From: Rhodococcus sp. 1163
Lineage (GTDB): Bacteria > Actinomycetota > Actinomycetes > Mycobacteriales > Mycobacteriaceae
Direction of reading: 5' to 3'
Assembly: GCF_002091985.1 (NCBI RefSeq)
Contig: NZ_MKKX01000020.1
Span: 62,001-126,000 of the forward strand
Length of the DNA: 64,000 nucleotides
In this document: piece by piece, positions 1 through 7,193 of the stretch
Position numbering within the stretch: the first letter of the stretch is position 1
Layout: every line of letters starts with the position of its first letter
Made by a program: the position numbers and the translations under genes
The notes under the pieces: model-generated
Told to the model about the DNA's origin: nothing
Databases searched by the model: none
The model's input: only the letters and a program-made list of their open reading frames with translations

Positions 1-219
1 GCCGTCGCGGCGAGGCATCTTCACATCCATGATCACCAGATCGGGTCGGAGTTCGATTGCCAGATCCACCGCCCGTTGACCGTCGGCCGCCTCACCCACC
101 ACCTCGTACCCTTCCTCGCGAAGCATTTCCACGAGGTCGAGGCGAATCAGAGATTCGTCCTCGGCAACTACGACACGAAGTGCGGGCTTGCCACTACCTT
201 GCGCAACAGGAGCATTCAT
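1..219 (-). CDS. pdtaR: Response regulator with receiver domain, PdtaR-like (5' part only)
   Basis: Only the first 73 residues are in the window; the gene runs off the left edge. They form a CheY-like receiver: the acidic pair E20-D21 and the phospho-acceptor D65 in the run IMDVKMP are visible. The full-length family carries a C-terminal ANTAR RNA-binding domain and acts as an antiterminator controlled by the PdtaS histidine kinase. That domain is not visible here, so the name rests on the N-terminal sequence and on position: in mycobacteria pdtaR lies in the same neighbourhood as pyk and tesB. The start is the ATG at 217-219. Confidence 0.85.
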   Translation of the reverse strand, partial: MNAPVAQGSGKPALRVVVAEDESLIRLDLVEMLREEGYEVVGEAADGQRAVDLAIELRPDLVIMDVKMPRRDG

Positions 220-336
220 ACGTACCAGTCTCCTTCGACAGTCATCGCCCATCAGTGCTCGAGCCTTTGAAGGGTACCGGTGCAACACCCCCGCGGCGCA
301 TCTTCTAGACTCGTCAATCGTTGCTTGAAGATGCCA

Positions 337-413
337 GCCCTCGTATCCCAATTGGCAGAGGAAACGGATTCAAAACCCGTCCAGTGTGAGTTCGAGTCTC
401 ACCGAGGGCACCA
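337..413 (+). tRNA. tRNA-Leu (anticodon CAA), short variable arm, CCA encoded
   Basis: A full cloverleaf can be drawn. The acceptor stem GCCCTCG/CGAGGGC is perfect. The D arm has three pairs. The anticodon stem is 364-368 with 376-380, with an A-C mismatch next to the loop, and loop TTCAAAA gives anticodon CAA at 371-373. The variable loop is CCAGT, and GTGAG-TTCGAGT-CTCAC forms the T arm. The discriminator is A and CCA is encoded at 411-413. The anticodon assigns leucine (UUG). Bacterial tRNA-Leu normally has a long type II variable arm, whereas this one has only five nucleotides. Confidence 0.9.
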
Positions 414-443
414 CGTAGTACAGGTCAAAGATTCACTGTGAAC

Positions 444-463
444 CGACACCCGCCAGGGTGTCG
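444..463. terminator. Hairpin terminator after the tRNA
   Basis: A perfect 8-bp stem (CGACACCC/GGGTGTCG) with loop GCCA is followed by TGTTT. It starts 31 bp after the tRNA CCA end. It also lies just beyond the 3' end of the minus-strand membrane gene (stop at 506), so it could serve both. Confidence 0.65.
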
Positions 464-505
464 TGTTTCGCCCGGTGCCTTGCCCCGCATCGGGTGCCAT
501 ACCGG

Positions 506-997
506 TTACCAGGATTCGATCGCGGCATGAGCGGGTGCGGCAGACTCCGTTGCGGCCCGAGCATGACTCAGAGTCACTCCGATCGGGATGCTCACGATCA
601 GTACGAGAAGTATCAGGCGATAGCCCACCGCAGGTATCCACCGAATAGCGTTCCGGGTCGACCGAAGAGTGAGCACCAACGCGATCACCAACGGGACCGC
701 CCCGATATCGACGAGGATCGGAACCCGAAGTAGCGCACCGACAATCACCAGCAGATTGCCCAGATTCCAGCCGGCCAGCCGAATCCATGACAGCTGCGAC
801 GTCGGAGCGGGGGCGCCGGTCACCGTGTGGCCGACCGCTAGCGCACATTGTGCGACACCACACACCAATACCGAATATGCCGCGAGCCAACTGCCTCGCT
901 CCAGGTCCAGTGGGCCCGTCACCGCAGCGACGAGCCCACCGGTGATGACGAAGCACACGCCCAGAACGTAAGTGACGCGTAGGGCGTCTACCTTCAT
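506..997 (-). CDS. Hypothetical multi-pass membrane protein (163 aa)
   Basis: I do not recognise the family. Roughly five hydrophobic segments are visible (about residues 8-28, 38-58, 73-92, 95-110 and 123-145), so the protein should sit in the cytoplasmic membrane. It begins 6 bp after the stop of the cupin/hemerythrin-like gene on the same strand, so the two are probably co-transcribed. That neighbour and the divergent globin suggest, only by association, a role in the same stress response. No catalytic motif or heme-ligand pattern is convincing. Confidence 0.7.
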   Translation of the reverse strand: MKVDALRVTYVLGVCFVITGGLVAAVTGPLDLERGSWLAAYSVLVCGVAQCALAVGHTVTGAPAPTSQLSWIRLAGWNLGNLLVIVGALLRVPILVDIGAVPLVIALVLTLRSTRNAIRWIPAVGYRLILLVLIVSIPIGVTLSHARAATESAAPAHAAIESW

Positions 998-1003
998 CCG
1001 TAG

Positions 1004-1942
1004 TCAGGCGGTCGCCGGCTCGTCCACGACCCCGCATTCACAGACATGATCGGTTGCCGCATGGTCCACTCCTGCAGCGACAGTCGACGTCTTGGCTTCG
1101 ACCTTCGCCCACAGAGCTGCCAAGGATGCCGCTTTCGACTGCGCGAGAGCAGGCAGCGCGCGACTTTCATAGGTACGCAGGTACTGGCCGAGGTACACCC
1201 GCAGACCCGCGACCTCGGCAGCGCCCTCGACGGCGGACTGTGCTTCCGCTACTCGGAGGCTCGACGCAACGATCGCGTCGCGCTCGTGTACGACTCGATC
1301 TGCCAATGCCTCGTCGACCTCGCGCAAGGCCCGACCGAATTCCGCTGCCTCGGCGTCGAGGAGGTCGGTCAACGGACCGGTGCACCACGCGAGGAGTTCG
1401 ATACGCGTCCCGACGGCCAAGCCCTCATCCCCCGCACTCGCGGCGTCGATCACTCGCGTCGCGTAGCCGGAAAGCGCGCCGGATACTTCAGCGTGCCGAT
1501 TCAGGACTGCCTCGATAGCGGCGGCATCGGCGCCGGTGCTGGCGAGGACCACATCGGATCGCGCCGGCTCCTGGATGGCTTCTGGCGTCTTCGCCTTCTC
1601 GGACGGAGCCCGTTCGAGCAAGAAGAGCAGTAGGTGAGCTGGGGTGATCGCTTCGACAGAGTGCGGAACGCGCGCATCGACATGAACTATCGCCCCGGCC
1701 GACATGTCGATCCGTTCGCCGCCGACCTCGATCACGGCATTTCCTGAAATAGACTGCAACACAATGGGTACCGCCGCAGTGTGCTCGGTCATCACGGCAC
1801 CGGAATCGATGGTCAAACGAATCATCGTCACTCCCGGCCCCTTGAAGACACGGCGAGTCTTGACCTTGCCCTTCTCGACCGGACGCACGTGCTGCGCGTC
1901 ATCGGTATTTTTGGTTACCAACGTGTGAGTTGCCGCTTCCAT
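1004..1942 (-). CDS. Cupin domain fused to a degenerate hemerythrin-like helical bundle (312 aa)
   Basis: Residues about 30-115 form a small beta-barrel cupin (the stretch around GNAVIEVGG and the following turn and HSVEA). Residues about 130-290 are almost entirely helical and resemble hemerythrin/HHE proteins, with RHAEV, a central LLAWC helix and TYESRALPAL near the end. Several histidines expected as iron ligands are replaced, so iron binding is doubtful. The C-terminus carries a Cys-x-Cys (VCECG). It is divergent from the group III globin. A role in nitric oxide or oxygen stress is inferred from context. The ATG at 1940-1942 is preceded at 5 bp by an element shared with the regulator gene. 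Confidence 0.75.
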   Translation of the reverse strand: MEAATHTLVTKNTDDAQHVRPVEKGKVKTRRVFKGPGVTMIRLTIDSGAVMTEHTAAVPIVLQSISGNAVIEVGGERIDMSAGAIVHVDARVPHSVEAITPAHLLLFLLERAPSEKAKTPEAIQEPARSDVVLASTGADAAAIEAVLNRHAEVSGALSGYATRVIDAASAGDEGLAVGTRIELLAWCTGPLTDLLDAEAAEFGRALREVDEALADRVVHERDAIVASSLRVAEAQSAVEGAAEVAGLRVYLGQYLRTYESRALPALAQSKAASLAALWAKVEAKTSTVAAGVDHAATDHVCECGVVDEPATA

Positions 1943-1947
1943 GAATA

Positions 1948-1958
1948 GAAAGTATCAC
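1948..1958 (-). promoter_or_regulatory. Shared element GTGATACTTTC just upstream of the cupin gene
   Basis: Read on the minus strand, GTGATACTTTC is followed by five bases and then the ATG of the cupin/hemerythrin gene. TGATACTTT fits an extended -10 (TGnTAnnnT), and the spacing would place the transcription start on the A of ATG, giving a leaderless mRNA. The identical 11-mer with identical spacing recurs at 2434-2444. Confidence 0.6.
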
Positions 1959-1988
1959 AATGCTTTTTAATCACCTAGGATCGATAGC

Positions 1989-2414
1989 ATGATGCGAGAC
2001 TTGAGAGACCGGCACGACGTCGAGACCATGGTCGGCGACTTCTACGAACGAGCATTCGCCGACCCGTTGATCGGTCCGATATTCACCGAGATCGCGGTCA
2101 TGGATCTAAGCCATCACCTGCCGATCATGTGCGACTTCTGGGAAACAGTGCTGTTTCGCGTAGGCAAGTACAAGCGCAACGCGTTCCAACTCCACGTCGC
2201 ACTGAACGATAAGTTCCCACTGGAGCAGGAACACTTCGACCGGTGGCTCGAAATCTGGGTCGCCAACGTCGACGAGAGCTTCGCCGGACAGAAGGCCGAG
2301 GCAGCCAAGACCCAGGCGCGCCGGATCGCCTACTCGATTCATCGACGGCTTCACGCGAGTTCACGTCGCGAGAACAAATCCGTGAGTACGCGCAGCGTCC
2401 AAGCGGGTCTGTGA
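1989..2414 (+). CDS. Group III truncated hemoglobin-like globin (141 aa)
   Basis: The short globin (about 130 conserved residues) has the N-terminal helix pattern VGDFYERAFADPLIGPIF, the central HHLPIMCDFWETVLF region and FQLHVAL with the candidate proximal histidine. The tail of about 20 residues is Ser/Arg-rich and dispensable-looking. Group III trHbs are heme proteins linked to oxygen and nitric oxide chemistry in the cytoplasm. The gene is divergent from the cupin/hemerythrin gene (46 bp between starts) and lies 35 bp upstream of the HTH regulator. No strong ribosome site is visible before the ATG. Confidence 0.85.
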   Translation: MMRDLRDRHDVETMVGDFYERAFADPLIGPIFTEIAVMDLSHHLPIMCDFWETVLFRVGKYKRNAFQLHVALNDKFPLEQEHFDRWLEIWVANVDESFAGQKAEAAKTQARRIAYSIHRRLHASSRRENKSVSTRSVQAGL

Positions 2415-2433
2415 TGTCTGAATTTAGCGGATA

Positions 2434-2444
2434 GTGATACTTTC
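2434..2444 (+). promoter_or_regulatory. Shared element GTGATACTTTC just upstream of the HTH regulator gene
   Basis: This is the second copy of the 11-mer at 1948-1958, in the same orientation and with the same 5-bp spacing to the ATG at 2450. It contains AGT-N3-ACT as a short palindrome and also fits an extended -10 for leaderless transcription. It could be a promoter core, an operator of the regulator it precedes, or both. Confidence 0.6.
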
Positions 2445-2449
2445 AAACA

Positions 2450-3106
2450 ATGGCTGATCGGAGCGACAATGCCCATCACGCCGCGCTCGCATCCGAAACG
2501 CGGCGGCAGATACTCGACATGCTCGTCGAGTCTCGCGATCCACTCGACGCGCTGAGCATAGCCACCAGAATCGACCTGCATCTCACCACTGTTCGGTTTC
2601 ATCTCGACCATCTCGAAGGCTCTGGAATGGTTCGGCGCCAGCCGATCTCGGAGAAGCGTCGCGGACGGCCCCGAACTTTCTACACTGCCACGCCAGTGGT
2701 GCGGAGCGAGACTTCGCAAGTACAACTCATCGACGTACTGGCCGAGGCGTTGGCGACCCACGACGACGGTGGCCGCGCGAGTGCGGAAGACGCAGGAAGG
2801 CAGTGGGCAGACGACATCATTGCCCAGAACACGATGGCCGGAACGAACAGAGTCGAGCTGCTGACCGTCCTCGACCAACTCGGCTTCGACCCACACACCG
2901 ATGCCCAGGGAACGATCGAATTGCGAGCCTGTCCGTTTCGCGACTCGGCGGTGGCGCATCCACAAGTGGTGTGCTCGGTGCACCGCGGCCTGATCGAACG
3001 AATCCTCGAGATCGAAGAGGACACCAGCCCGAATGTCGCGCTACTCCCCTTCGTGCAACCCGACTTATGCGTGATCACAGGGACGAGACGAATAAGCCAT
3101 ACCTAA
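2450..3106 (+). CDS. HTH transcriptional regulator with C-terminal cysteine/histidine motif (218 aa)
   Basis: An N-terminal winged helix (residues about 10-80) has the recognition helix around TTVRFHLDHLEGSGMVRR and an arginine-rich wing (EKRRGRPRTFY). The C-terminal part holds C161 in ACPF, C175 in VVC, H178 and C207. This is the layout of a large actinobacterial family of ArsR/SufR-like regulators in which the cysteines may hold an Fe-S cluster, so it may sense redox state or nitric oxide. This is family knowledge; no ligand is shown by the sequence. Position next to the globin supports local regulation of the cluster. Confidence 0.8.
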   Translation: MADRSDNAHHAALASETRRQILDMLVESRDPLDALSIATRIDLHLTTVRFHLDHLEGSGMVRRQPISEKRRGRPRTFYTATPVVRSETSQVQLIDVLAEALATHDDGGRASAEDAGRQWADDIIAQNTMAGTNRVELLTVLDQLGFDPHTDAQGTIELRACPFRDSAVAHPQVVCSVHRGLIERILEIEEDTSPNVALLPFVQPDLCVITGTRRISHT

Positions 3107-3151
3107 AAACTCCTGGTAAACGGCCTTGCGGATAGGGCCTATGGTGGGGCC

Positions 3152-3331
3152 ATGTACATACCTAGCAATCTTCGTTGCCATGACAGAGGCGCAGGCACAT
3201 TATGTGCGGAGCGTGTCACTCACCGGTTCGGTGATCCCGCCGGCACCTCGGACGCCAAGTGGGTCTACTACCAGTGCAGTGCGGACACACAGCACACCAC
3301 CGGATATGTCGACCGCCCGATGACCGACTGA
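3152..3331 (+). CDS. Small conserved-looking protein (59 aa) with three cysteines
   Basis: The open frame starts at the ATG at 3152, preceded by GGTGGGG, and ends with TGA at 3329-3331. The product begins MYIPSNLRCHDRGAGTLCAE and contains KWVYYQCSADTQH. C9, C18 and C43 plus nearby histidines could bind a metal. I cannot assign a function. Support for coding comes from the plausible start region, the protein-like composition (aromatic WVYY run) and the otherwise empty gap between two convergent genes. Confidence 0.55.
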   Translation: MYIPSNLRCHDRGAGTLCAERVTHRFGDPAGTSDAKWVYYQCSADTQHTTGYVDRPMTD

Positions 3332-3415
3332 CCGAGCTCAGGTTCGTCGAGCGCGCCTTTGTTCGCGGGATCAGACTCAGGACAGGCATTTCGTGACTTT
3401 CATCCGTCGAATCGG

Positions 3416-4387
3416 TCACGGCACCAGCGAGACGTCGATACGGCGTCGAACGCTTCCCGGCGAGACGCCGAGCATCCGTTTGAATGCTCTCGAAAATGCT
3501 GCTTCGGATTGGTAGCCGCTACGTTTGGCCAGTTCCGCCACGGAGACATCATGGGACCGAAGAGCATCATGAGCGCTCCGCATTCGCCACTCCGCAAGAT
3601 AATGCATCGGCGATTCGCCGACCATCGACGTAAATCTCGCTGAGAACGCCGACCTCGACATCGACACCCTTGTAGCCAAAGACGCAACCGTCCATCGATG
3701 GTCGGGTTCTCGATGAATCAATGCCAATGCGGGCCCGATGCTTACATCCTGCAGTGCACCGAGCCAACCGACCTTCGACGCTGAATCATGTTCGATCCAT
3801 GACCGAAGTGCCTGTATGACAAGGATGTCCGACAACCGAGTAATGACTTCCTCTCCCCCGGGCCGACGTTGCCGCGCCTCATCAGCGACCAAGCCGAGCG
3901 TGCTGTGCATCCAGGACAGGTGTGGTGACGGCTCAGATTCGACGACGACCAGCGGTGGAAGCGATCGGATCAATCGAACCGCCGACGGGTGGTCGAGACG
4001 TACTGCACCACAGACCAATATTGTTGCCGCGCCCCCACTCCCGTGTTGAATGACCGCGTACCGATCGCTGAGGTAGTCGTGCGGTAGGTCGTGGACCATG
4101 GGCGCATCCTCCGCCGCATCGACATCGCTGGACAGCATGTGCCCGAGACCGTGTGGTATCAGAGCGAACTCACCGGGAACCAAATAACGTGGCTGAGTAC
4201 CTTCGACGCTGAGCAGGCATCTACCGCTGGTGACGACATGGAACCACAGGCAGTCCTCCATCACCGGCATCTCGAGGCCCCAAGGCTCGGACAGCTCGGA
4301 TCGGCAATAGAACGTGCCCGTCATCCGGAGAAAATGCAGCGCCTCACCCAACGGGTCCGACGATCTCCATGGATCTTCTCCTCGCAT
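3416..4387 (-). CDS. AraC-family transcriptional regulator with N-terminal cupin (323 aa)
   Basis: The N-terminal half is a cupin-type ligand domain (WFHVVTSGRCLL, followed by a PGEFALIPHG turn). The C-terminal 100 residues hold the two helix-turn-helices of AraC/XylS regulators, with the signature from VASLATRVSMSRSAFSARF to SVAELAKRSGYQSEAAFSRAFK. An open frame extends upstream to 4558, but that would overlap the divergent gene starting at 4508 and adds unconserved-looking sequence, so I use the ATG at 4385-4387. It is divergent from the NmrA-like/DUF1772 pair and probably controls it; the inducer is unknown. Confidence 0.85.
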   Translation of the reverse strand: MRGEDPWRSSDPLGEALHFLRMTGTFYCRSELSEPWGLEMPVMEDCLWFHVVTSGRCLLSVEGTQPRYLVPGEFALIPHGLGHMLSSDVDAAEDAPMVHDLPHDYLSDRYAVIQHGSGGAATILVCGAVRLDHPSAVRLIRSLPPLVVVESEPSPHLSWMHSTLGLVADEARQRRPGGEEVITRLSDILVIQALRSWIEHDSASKVGWLGALQDVSIGPALALIHREPDHRWTVASLATRVSMSRSAFSARFTSMVGESPMHYLAEWRMRSAHDALRSHDVSVAELAKRSGYQSEAAFSRAFKRMLGVSPGSVRRRIDVSLVP

Positions 4388-4507
4388 ACACCGACCGTAA
4401 CCCAATCTGGACGATTGAGCATGAAACAGCGATCTTGAGTCATAGAAAGTCTTGGACCGGCAGATCAAACTGGGTTCCATCCACCAATAGCAACGGAAGG
4501 AAACCTC

Positions 4508-5395
4508 ATGATCACGGTGATGGGTGCACGCGGACACGTCGGCAACAAGATCGCACACTTCCTACTCGATGGCGGCCTGCCTGTTCGAGTCCTGGGAAGA
4601 AGCGCGAGGACGCTGGATGATCTCGCGAAGCGCGGCGCGGACGTGCGGGAATTCGATCTCGCGGACACCGCTCAGCTCGCTGAGCTGCTACGCGAGTGCT
4701 CCGCGCTGTTCGCGATGGTCCCCAGCAATCCGTTCACCGAAAACTATTCGGCCGAACAGGACCGATTCGGGGTGTCGATTGCATCGGCCATATCCGTGAG
4801 CAAAATATCCACGGTCGTCGCGTTGAGCAGCCTGGGCGCCGACCGACCCGACGCACCGGGAGTGATCGGCGCGCTGCATCGCCAGGAGGCTCGACTGCGT
4901 GCCCTCACCGGCGTTCGCGTGACGGCCCTGCGTCCGGTGTCCTTCTTCGAGAATCTGCTGGCAGCCGTCGACCAGCTTGTCCAGCAAGGCAGCCACGTCG
5001 ATTCGATCGTGTCGGATCTACCTATCCCGATGATCTCGGCCAGTGATATCGCGGCCGCCGCAGCAGATGCGCTCGTCGACCCCGATTGGGACGGTTATGC
5101 CGTCCGCGAGCTCCTGGGTGAACGTGACGTGAGCTACATCGAAGCCACCACCATTCTGGGTAGGCACCTCGGCATCACCGATCCGCGGTATGTCCAACTG
5201 TCGTACGCCGACATGGCATCGGTTCTGACAACTATCGGATTTTCGCTCGAGTACTCCCACCACTACGTGGACATGACCCGGGCGTTCAACAGCGGTGAAC
5301 TGACCGAGCCGGTACCTCGCACATCCGCGAACACCACGCCCACGAGCATCGAAGCGTTCGCTGCGTCGTTGTCCGTAGCGGGGAGCCCCTCGTGA
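4508..5395 (+). CDS. NmrA-like NAD(P)-binding oxidoreductase (295 aa)
   Basis: A Rossmann fold opens with the glycine motif GARGHVGNKIA close to the N-terminus (TVMGARGHVG), followed by R-rich NADP-side contacts (VLGRSARTLDDL). The length fits atypical short-chain reductases of the NmrA/HSCARG type, which sense or use NAD(P)H and often lack the Tyr-Lys catalytic pair; no clear YxxxK is seen. GGAAGG lies upstream of the ATG. The gene overlaps the next one by 4 bp (ATGA) and is divergent from the AraC regulator. Substrate unknown. Confidence 0.8.
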   Translation: MITVMGARGHVGNKIAHFLLDGGLPVRVLGRSARTLDDLAKRGADVREFDLADTAQLAELLRECSALFAMVPSNPFTENYSAEQDRFGVSIASAISVSKISTVVALSSLGADRPDAPGVIGALHRQEARLRALTGVRVTALRPVSFFENLLAAVDQLVQQGSHVDSIVSDLPIPMISASDIAAAAADALVDPDWDGYAVRELLGERDVSYIEATTILGRHLGITDPRYVQLSYADMASVLTTIGFSLEYSHHYVDMTRAFNSGELTEPVPRTSANTTPTSIEAFAASLSVAGSPS

Positions 5396-5883
5396 TCGAA
5401 CGAACGACCGCCGTCGCAACCATGGTTGCTGCTATCGGCTGCGGCCTCATTGCTGGAGTCTTGCTCGCCTTCTCGATCTGCGTCATGCCTGCGCTGAAGA
5501 ATCAACCACCGTCGGCGGCAATCGCGACGATGCAGCAGATCAACGTCTCGATCGTGTCACCGAGCTTCCTGACCTTGTTTATCGGCAGTGCCGTTGCCGC
5601 GATCGTCGCGGCCGTTGGATCCATCTGGTTCGGCACCGGATCGCAGAGCCTCGTAGTGGTCGGCGCAATTCTGTATGTTCTCGGCTGCGTCGTGGTCACG
5701 ATGGTCGTCAACGTCCCGCTCAATGACACGTTGGCGACAGCAAGTGCAGACTCCCCGGCCGGCGCTCAGGTCTGGTCGGACTACCTGGACAGCTGGATTG
5801 CGTGGAACCACGCACGCACAGGCGCAGCCGGAGCCGCCTGCGTCGCATTGACGATCGCCGTCAGATGTCAGTCCTCCCTCTAG
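5392..5883 (+). CDS. DUF1772 (anthrone oxygenase-like) membrane protein (163 aa)
   Basis: Four hydrophobic segments are visible (about residues 10-33, 58-82, 85-108 and 138-158), with the family hallmarks VMPAL after TM1, NVPLND in the loop after TM3 and W-x2-W-N-H-x-R-T before TM4. DUF1772 proteins are small four-helix membrane proteins, some related to anthrone oxygenases; in actinobacteria they are often paired with NmrA-like reductases, as here (4-bp overlap). A redox function of the pair is inferred. Confidence 0.8.
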   Translation: MIERTTAVATMVAAIGCGLIAGVLLAFSICVMPALKNQPPSAAIATMQQINVSIVSPSFLTLFIGSAVAAIVAAVGSIWFGTGSQSLVVVGAILYVLGCVVVTMVVNVPLNDTLATASADSPAGAQVWSDYLDSWIAWNHARTGAAGAACVALTIAVRCQSSL

Positions 5884-6074
5884 TCCTGCAGGCTGGAATC
5901 CTGGTGTCGTGCCTTTATCTCCGCTTCGAACCTCTCGATCAGCCGATCCGCCTCGGCCAACGTGTCGTCTCCGGCTCCTTCGTCCATCGAGGCGTCACGC
6001 CCCCGCCGGAGTGCAGCCAGTTCTGCGTCGAGCTCATGGTTGTCGAGTACTCGTGGGTCCAACATGATGGCCAT
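5880..6074 (-). CDS. Small hypothetical protein (64 aa)
   Basis: A short acidic, helix-forming protein (ELDAELAALRRGRD, then LAEADRLIERFEAEIKA). I do not recognise the family. It converges on the DUF1772 gene with a 4-bp overlap and is divergent from the deoxyinosine glycosylase gene 57 bp away. An alternative start lies three codons in (MLDPRVLDN). Coding potential is supported by the continuous amphipathic helices and the fit into the gap. Confidence 0.5.
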   Translation of the reverse strand: MAIMLDPRVLDNHELDAELAALRRGRDASMDEGAGDDTLAEADRLIERFEAEIKARHQDSSLQD

Positions 6075-6131
6075 TGTCCGTCAGCCACTGCTACCCATGC
6101 AGCGCTTTCGCAACGTGAGATTGTTTCGATC

Positions 6132-6629
6132 ATGACCACCATCCACAGCTTTGCGCCGATAGTCTCGGACAATGCGCACACGCTGATACTCGGATCGATG
6201 CCGGGAATCGCGTCGCTGACAGCCCAGGCCTACTACGCACATCCACGAAATACGTTCTGGCGGATCATGGGAGAACTGTTCGAGGCCGGACCGAACCTGG
6301 ACTACGAAGATCGCGTTGCCGCGCTACGACGCCACGGCATCGCCGTCTGGGATGTGATGAAGCTGTGCACGCGGACAGGAAGCCTCGACTCCGCGATCGT
6401 CGAATCCTCCATCGAGATCAACGAAATCGCCGCGCTCCTCGACTCTCACCCGTCGATCGAGCGGATCTTCTTCAACGGCGCCAAGGCCGAAGCCAGCTAT
6501 CGCCGGTACGCGCCGACGACGGTGCGGACCGCCGAAGTCACGACGACTCTGCTCCCGTCGACGAGTCCGGCGCACGCGTCCATGAGTTTCGAGACCAAGC
6601 TCGCTGCGTGGGCGGTCGTCGACCGCTGA
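6132..6629 (+). CDS. DNA-deoxyinosine glycosylase, UDG superfamily family 6 (165 aa)
   Basis: The fold of the uracil-DNA glycosylase superfamily is recognisable: the N-terminal loop TLILGSMPGIASL, YYAHPRNTFWRIMG (substrate-binding region), AVWDVMKLCTRTGSLD, the FFNGAKA strand and the C-terminal LLPSTSPAHASMS motif. Proteins of this size with GSMPG and HPRNxFW are the HDG type, which excises deaminated adenine (hypoxanthine) from DNA. The ATG at 6132 is chosen because it begins the conserved sequence and upstream codons do not look coding. Confidence 0.85.
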   Translation: MTTIHSFAPIVSDNAHTLILGSMPGIASLTAQAYYAHPRNTFWRIMGELFEAGPNLDYEDRVAALRRHGIAVWDVMKLCTRTGSLDSAIVESSIEINEIAALLDSHPSIERIFFNGAKAEASYRRYAPTTVRTAEVTTTLLPSTSPAHASMSFETKLAAWAVVDR

Positions 6630-6726
6630 ACTCGGTTGCGCTGGGCCGTCGTTGGTATTTCAGGTCGTCTCTGCGGTTATATCTTCGGTGAGAGAACAAT
6701 GATCCCAGCCACCCATGGAGCATGCA

Positions 6727-7143
6727 ATGAATGAGAACCGCCAGGAGATCGTCGAGCAGCTCACCGAAATCGCTTGGATCCTCGACCACAAGGAGTGGCG
6801 CCGCCTCGGCGAGATCTTCACCGAGGACGCCGAGGGTTACGGTCAGCAGGGTCTGCCTGCGATCACCGCCAACACCATCCGCTATCTCGGCCGCTGCGGG
6901 CCCACCCAGCACTTGACCGGCAACTACCGCGTCCGTGTCGATGGAGACCGGGCCACGTCGACGAGCTACATCCGGGCCATACACTTTTCCGCGCCGGGGC
7001 GCCCGGTGCAGCACTGGGACTTCGTAGGGATATACGACGACAGGTGGTTGCGCACGGATGCGGGTTGGCGGATCACCCACCGTTCATGTCAGCCCTTGGG
7101 CACCCTCGGCGACCTTGTCCTCCCGGTGGAGGACGGCGCCTGA
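6727..7143 (+). CDS. SnoaL-like (NTF2 fold) protein (138 aa)
   Basis: A single SnoaL/NTF2-like alpha+beta cone: helical start EIVEQLTEIAWILDHKEWRRLGEIFTEDA, then antiparallel strands (TSTSYIRAIHFS, HWDFVGIYDDRW, AGWRITHRSC). Members include hydrolases, isomerases and many uncharacterised steroid- or polyketide-related enzymes. Two in-frame ATGs exist; 6727 is chosen because GGAG lies 6 bp upstream, whereas the one at 6715 has none. It converges on tesB. The exact substrate cannot be read from sequence. Confidence 0.75.
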   Translation: MNENRQEIVEQLTEIAWILDHKEWRRLGEIFTEDAEGYGQQGLPAITANTIRYLGRCGPTQHLTGNYRVRVDGDRATSTSYIRAIHFSAPGRPVQHWDFVGIYDDRWLRTDAGWRITHRSCQPLGTLGDLVLPVEDGA

Positions 7144-7193
7144 CGCGCTCCATCGTCAGCGACCGTCGGTCCTCTCGAGGCACTGCCTGACAA

